From: an uncultured Prevotellaceae bacterium
GTDB lineage: Bacteria; Bacteroidota; Bacteroidia; Bacteroidales; Bacteroidaceae
DNA length: 60,606 nucleotides
Direction: 5' to 3'
Assembly (NCBI GenBank): GCA_946185485.1
Contig: CAMHJQ010000019.1
Location: forward strand, 1 to 60,606
Shown: one piece after another, positions 58,090-60,606 of the stretch
Numbering within the stretch: position 1 is the stretch's first letter
Layout: each line of letters opens with the position of its first letter
The notes under the pieces: model-generated
The model's input: the letters and a program-made list of their open reading frames with translations, nothing else
Databases searched by the model: none
What the model was told of the DNA's origin: nothing
Translations under genes and position numbers: made by a program

Positions 58090-60606
58090 TTATTCGCCCT
58101 CTTCCTTCTTACCGATGTTCACATTGGTATTACCTGTGACCTCAGCATTGTTACCGCCGCCGTAGACGTTGCCACGGATGTCGACACCGAGGACCTCCTT
58201 CTTTTCGTAGTAGGTGACGTTTGCGGAGGCATTGCCTGAGGCTTCAGAGTAGGTTCCGTCATCGTTGCGGATGTAGCAGTCTGTTGGCAAAGCAGCACCT
58301 GCGGTCACCTGCTTCACGATATAGACCTCAGGAAGCGTGGCGACATTCACGGTGGTGTTACCCATCACCTTGGCTGCGTTGCCACCACCGAATACCTCGC
58401 TGATAGCACCCATCTTACCCTTCTCATGTGACGGGATGGGGTAATGATTGGGCGTTTCCGCATTCTCAGGGACAATAGACTTGTCGTCATTATAGTATTT
58501 GCCATAGACCTCATTGACGCTCACCGTCGGATTGCCCACCATCGTGGCACCGTCGCCAAAGCCACCGCCAAAGACTTTACCGATGCTGGTGAACGACATC
58601 ACGTTGACCTGTGGATCAACGTAGTGCTGAGTACCGGATTCCTGTGCTTTGCCGTCAGCATCATAGCCATAGACAGAGTAGGCAGCCTGGTTACCACCGC
58701 CATAGAGCTCACCGATGATGATAGGACGACAGCCCACCTCCTGGATGTTCACAGTAATGGAACCGTCGATAGTACCACTGAGGTTATTGCCGCCAAACAC
58801 ACGGTCGAAGGTACCATTGGTGATATTCAATGTGACGTTACCCTTAATAGCGGCAGCCTCAGCACCACCATAGGCAGCCTGCAGTCCTGGGATACAAGCC
58901 ATCAGCAGTTTAGCCTCAGCATCCATCGGAGCACTCTTGCCACCACCGTAGGCCTCATCCACGCAGAATTCACATACGCTGTTTTCGTCCAGCAAGGTGA
59001 CAGCCGCCTGGCGCACATTACCCTTGGTGTTAGAACCGCCAAAGACACGGTGTATCGTACCACCATAGACATTGATGGAAGCCTGACCTGTGCCATAGAC
59101 GATAGCACTGCCTTCTGCTGTTCGTTCGTCTTTCGTATCATAATCAAGGCTATCCTTGGCAATCCAGTTGTCCCCGTCTTTCTGGTAAACCGTATAGTTC
59201 TTATAACCCACGTTGGCACCCGGGTTCGGTCTTCCATCAGGCAATTTGTCCTTACCATTACCACCACCGAAGAGTTCTTCAATCTCATAGGTACCATTAA
59301 CCTCCACATTGGTGGCAGGTGTAGAAGCTGCATTACCTCCGCCATAGACTGTCTGAATACTGGTCAGTCCACAACCATCGATGATGACCTTGGTAGACTT
59401 CGTCGTGGTCTTGCCACCTTCAGGCTCATAGGCAGCCAGATTACCACCGCCGTAGACAGCTTCTACGTCATAATTATCGGTTTTTCTATCGTATTTGGTG
59501 CTAATATTGTCTTTGTCTGCATTCTGCGTAGCATAGACGTGTACGGTGACGTTGCCCTTAGGCGAACCGTTCATATCGTTGCAACCGAATACCTGACTGA
59601 CGACAGCACCCTTTTTGCTATTATCAGATGCAACAGTTTTATTCAGATGAACCTCCACATCGCCTCCTGTTGTTCCGGCCTCACTGATAGGAATCTGTTC
59701 CTCTTCCGGAGTAGTACTTGGATAAGTGATATTATCGACACTACCCTTACCACCACCGAACACGCTGCCGAAGTAGTAATACTTAGTAGCATCTTCCGAA
59801 TCAACGACCTTCGTACCTACAGTACCACCATTGACATTCACCGTCGCATTCTCAGCCACAGCACCAATCTCGCCACCGCCATAGATACTGCTTTTCACAG
59901 TACCACCGGTCATGTTCAGTGTAGTGCTCTTACACTTACCGAGTTTTGGCCACAATGGGAGCAATGTTGTATTATCCAGGGCATAGAGTCGTCCCATACC
60001 GCCCGTGAACACATTACCACCCTTAGTGTATTGCAGATGGTTCTGATAGTCGAAAGTGGTGTTTGGTATCGCTGCCTTCTGCTCATCAGTCGGATTGTAG
60101 ATGTATTCATAGTCGTTACCAATGGTACCGCCACTAATGTTGATGGTGATATAGCCACGACCTTTATCGTAATAAGCAGAAGCATCTTGCGTACTTGGGT
60201 TCGGATAAGAGCCGTCGTACTTGTCGTTTGGACGCAAGATACCGTAGGGCTTGATTGTCTGTTCATCTTCCGTAATCACTTCATCCACTAGATAGAGACC
60301 ATATCCTACCGACCCCATACGACCACCGCCATAAACGGAGCCGAGTATCTTACCGCTCTTGATGTTCAGTTCGATAGAACCACCGATATTACCGGCTGTC
60401 AGCGCCTCACCACCGAAGCCACGGCCACCACCGAACACATTACCATCTACGTACGAGGTACCCGATGTGCCAATTATCGGGCCGGCTTCACCATCCTTAC
60501 CGATGTTCACGATTACATTCTGGAATACGTGACCATCCTCACCACCGCCAAAGATGGAACCATAGACTCTACCACCCTCGATGTTGACAAAAGTACGGTC
60601 CACATT
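58090..60606 (-). CDS. Large YGGGN-repeat surface protein, C-terminal part (cut by window edge)
   Basis: 839 residues are visible; the start lies beyond 60606, so the GTG near 60603 is internal. The protein is made of irregular repeats of about 30-50 residues built around G-x-V-(Y/F)-G-G-G-(N/R), usually followed by VTGNTxVxI or similar beta-strand runs (GSVYGGGRMG, DGNVFGGGRGFG, GTVYGGGNAAS). The pattern suggests a long beta-helix adhesin or glycan-binding passenger. The end (GNTNVNIGKKEEGE) has no obvious type IX CTD or membrane anchor. Common in Prevotella, function unproven. Confidence 0.75.
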   Translation of the reverse strand, partial: NVDRTFVNIEGGRVYGSIFGGGEDGHVFQNVIVNIGKDGEAGPIIGTSGTSYVDGNVFGGGRGFGGEALTAGNIGGSIELNIKSGKILGSVYGGGRMGSVGYGLYLVDEVITEDEQTIKPYGILRPNDKYDGSYPNPSTQDASAYYDKGRGYITINISGGTIGNDYEYIYNPTDEQKAAIPNTTFDYQNHLQYTKGGNVFTGGMGRLYALDNTTLLPLWPKLGKCKSTTLNMTGGTVKSSIYGGGEIGAVAENATVNVNGGTVGTKVVDSEDATKYYYFGSVFGGGKGSVDNITYPSTTPEEEQIPISEAGTTGGDVEVHLNKTVASDNSKKGAVVSQVFGCNDMNGSPKGNVTVHVYATQNADKDNISTKYDRKTDNYDVEAVYGGGNLAAYEPEGGKTTTKSTKVIIDGCGLTSIQTVYGGGNAASTPATNVEVNGTYEIEELFGGGNGKDKLPDGRPNPGANVGYKNYTVYQKDGDNWIAKDSLDYDTKDERTAEGSAIVYGTGQASINVYGGTIHRVFGGSNTKGNVRQAAVTLLDENSVCEFCVDEAYGGGKSAPMDAEAKLLMACIPGLQAAYGGAEAAAIKGNVTLNITNGTFDRVFGGNNLSGTIDGSITVNIQEVGCRPIIIGELYGGGNQAAYSVYGYDADGKAQESGTQHYVDPQVNVMSFTSIGKVFGGGFGDGATMVGNPTVSVNEVYGKYYNDDKSIVPENAETPNHYPIPSHEKGKMGAISEVFGGGNAAKVMGNTTVNVATLPEVYIVKQVTAGAALPTDCYIRNDDGTYSEASGNASANVTYYEKKEVLGVDIRGNVYGGGNNAEVTGNTNVNIGKKEEGE

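Overview
The window looks like chromosomal DNA of a gut or rumen Bacteroidales, most likely a Prevotellaceae (Prevotella or Segatella type). The evidence is about twenty Bacteroidetes-type promoters (TAnnTTTG -7 boxes roughly 15-35 bases before start codons), little use of Shine-Dalgarno sites, secreted polysaccharide-degrading enzymes, and Prevotella-style secreted proteins with YGGGN repeats or small 'LxxIxF...YxDGT' modules. Both edges lie inside ordinary sequence. The gene at the right edge (58090 onward, minus strand) is cut. No rRNA, tRNA or CRISPR array was seen.

Layout. (1) 0.1-6.4 kb: OmpA-type lipoprotein, divergent purL, a split two-gene chromate-type transporter, and a secreted FMN-binding protein. 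(2) 6.5-15.1 kb: a sugar-use operon with a 1411-residue exported multi-domain glycosidase, a DapA/NanA-type lyase, a sodium:solute symporter and L-fucose isomerase. (3) 15.2-20.7 kb: a complete RND efflux system (adaptor, pump, TolC-type channel), followed by a convergent GH3 xylosidase/glucosidase. (4) 23.5-31.1 kb: an accessory region. It holds a RAYT transposase with three copies of its palindromic REP element, two paralogous secreted proteins, a lipoprotein with 29 cysteines, and remnants of a Bacteroidales mobile island (M15 peptidase, degenerate amidase, Toprim remnant, AAA ATPase, two unknown genes, HU-like protein). (5) 31.2-39.6 kb: DEAD-box helicase, then a four-gene minus-strand operon (acyl-adenylating enzyme, lipase-like lipoprotein, small secreted protein, second lipase-like protein), and a LOG-family gene. 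(6) 39.6-46 kb: a repeat-rich gap, then ybeY, coaD, ruvB and a 5'-nucleotidase-like gene on one strand, a CE2-type esterase with a 26-residue membrane microprotein, and a U32 peptidase. (7) 46.1-49.8 kb: a plus-strand unit of small secreted protein, pectate lyase and papain-like lipoprotein protease. (8) 49.9-57.6 kb: pta-ackA, folP-cdaA (c-di-AMP synthesis), a helix-hairpin-helix protein and two tandem NSS transporters. (9) 57.7 kb to the end: a VanZ-like protein and the C-terminal part of a large YGGGN-repeat surface protein.

The most unusual theme is the number of short repeat families that sit inside or against coding sequence: a GC-rich paired palindrome (array in the island, and in frame inside the DEAD-box gene), an ATTATCCATT repeat (intergenic, and in frame inside GH3), a GGTAAAAAG repeat (gene 3' ends, and the tolC signal peptide), a RAYT/REP set, a TTGTCCAAGTTGTCGTT inverted repeat at 39.6 kb, and a 9-base repeat that forms a 19-codon minicistron between the pectate lyase and its protease neighbour. 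The second candidate of interest is the lipase / small secreted protein / lipase / acyl-adenylate operon. All functions are read from sequence motifs and family knowledge; no database search was run.
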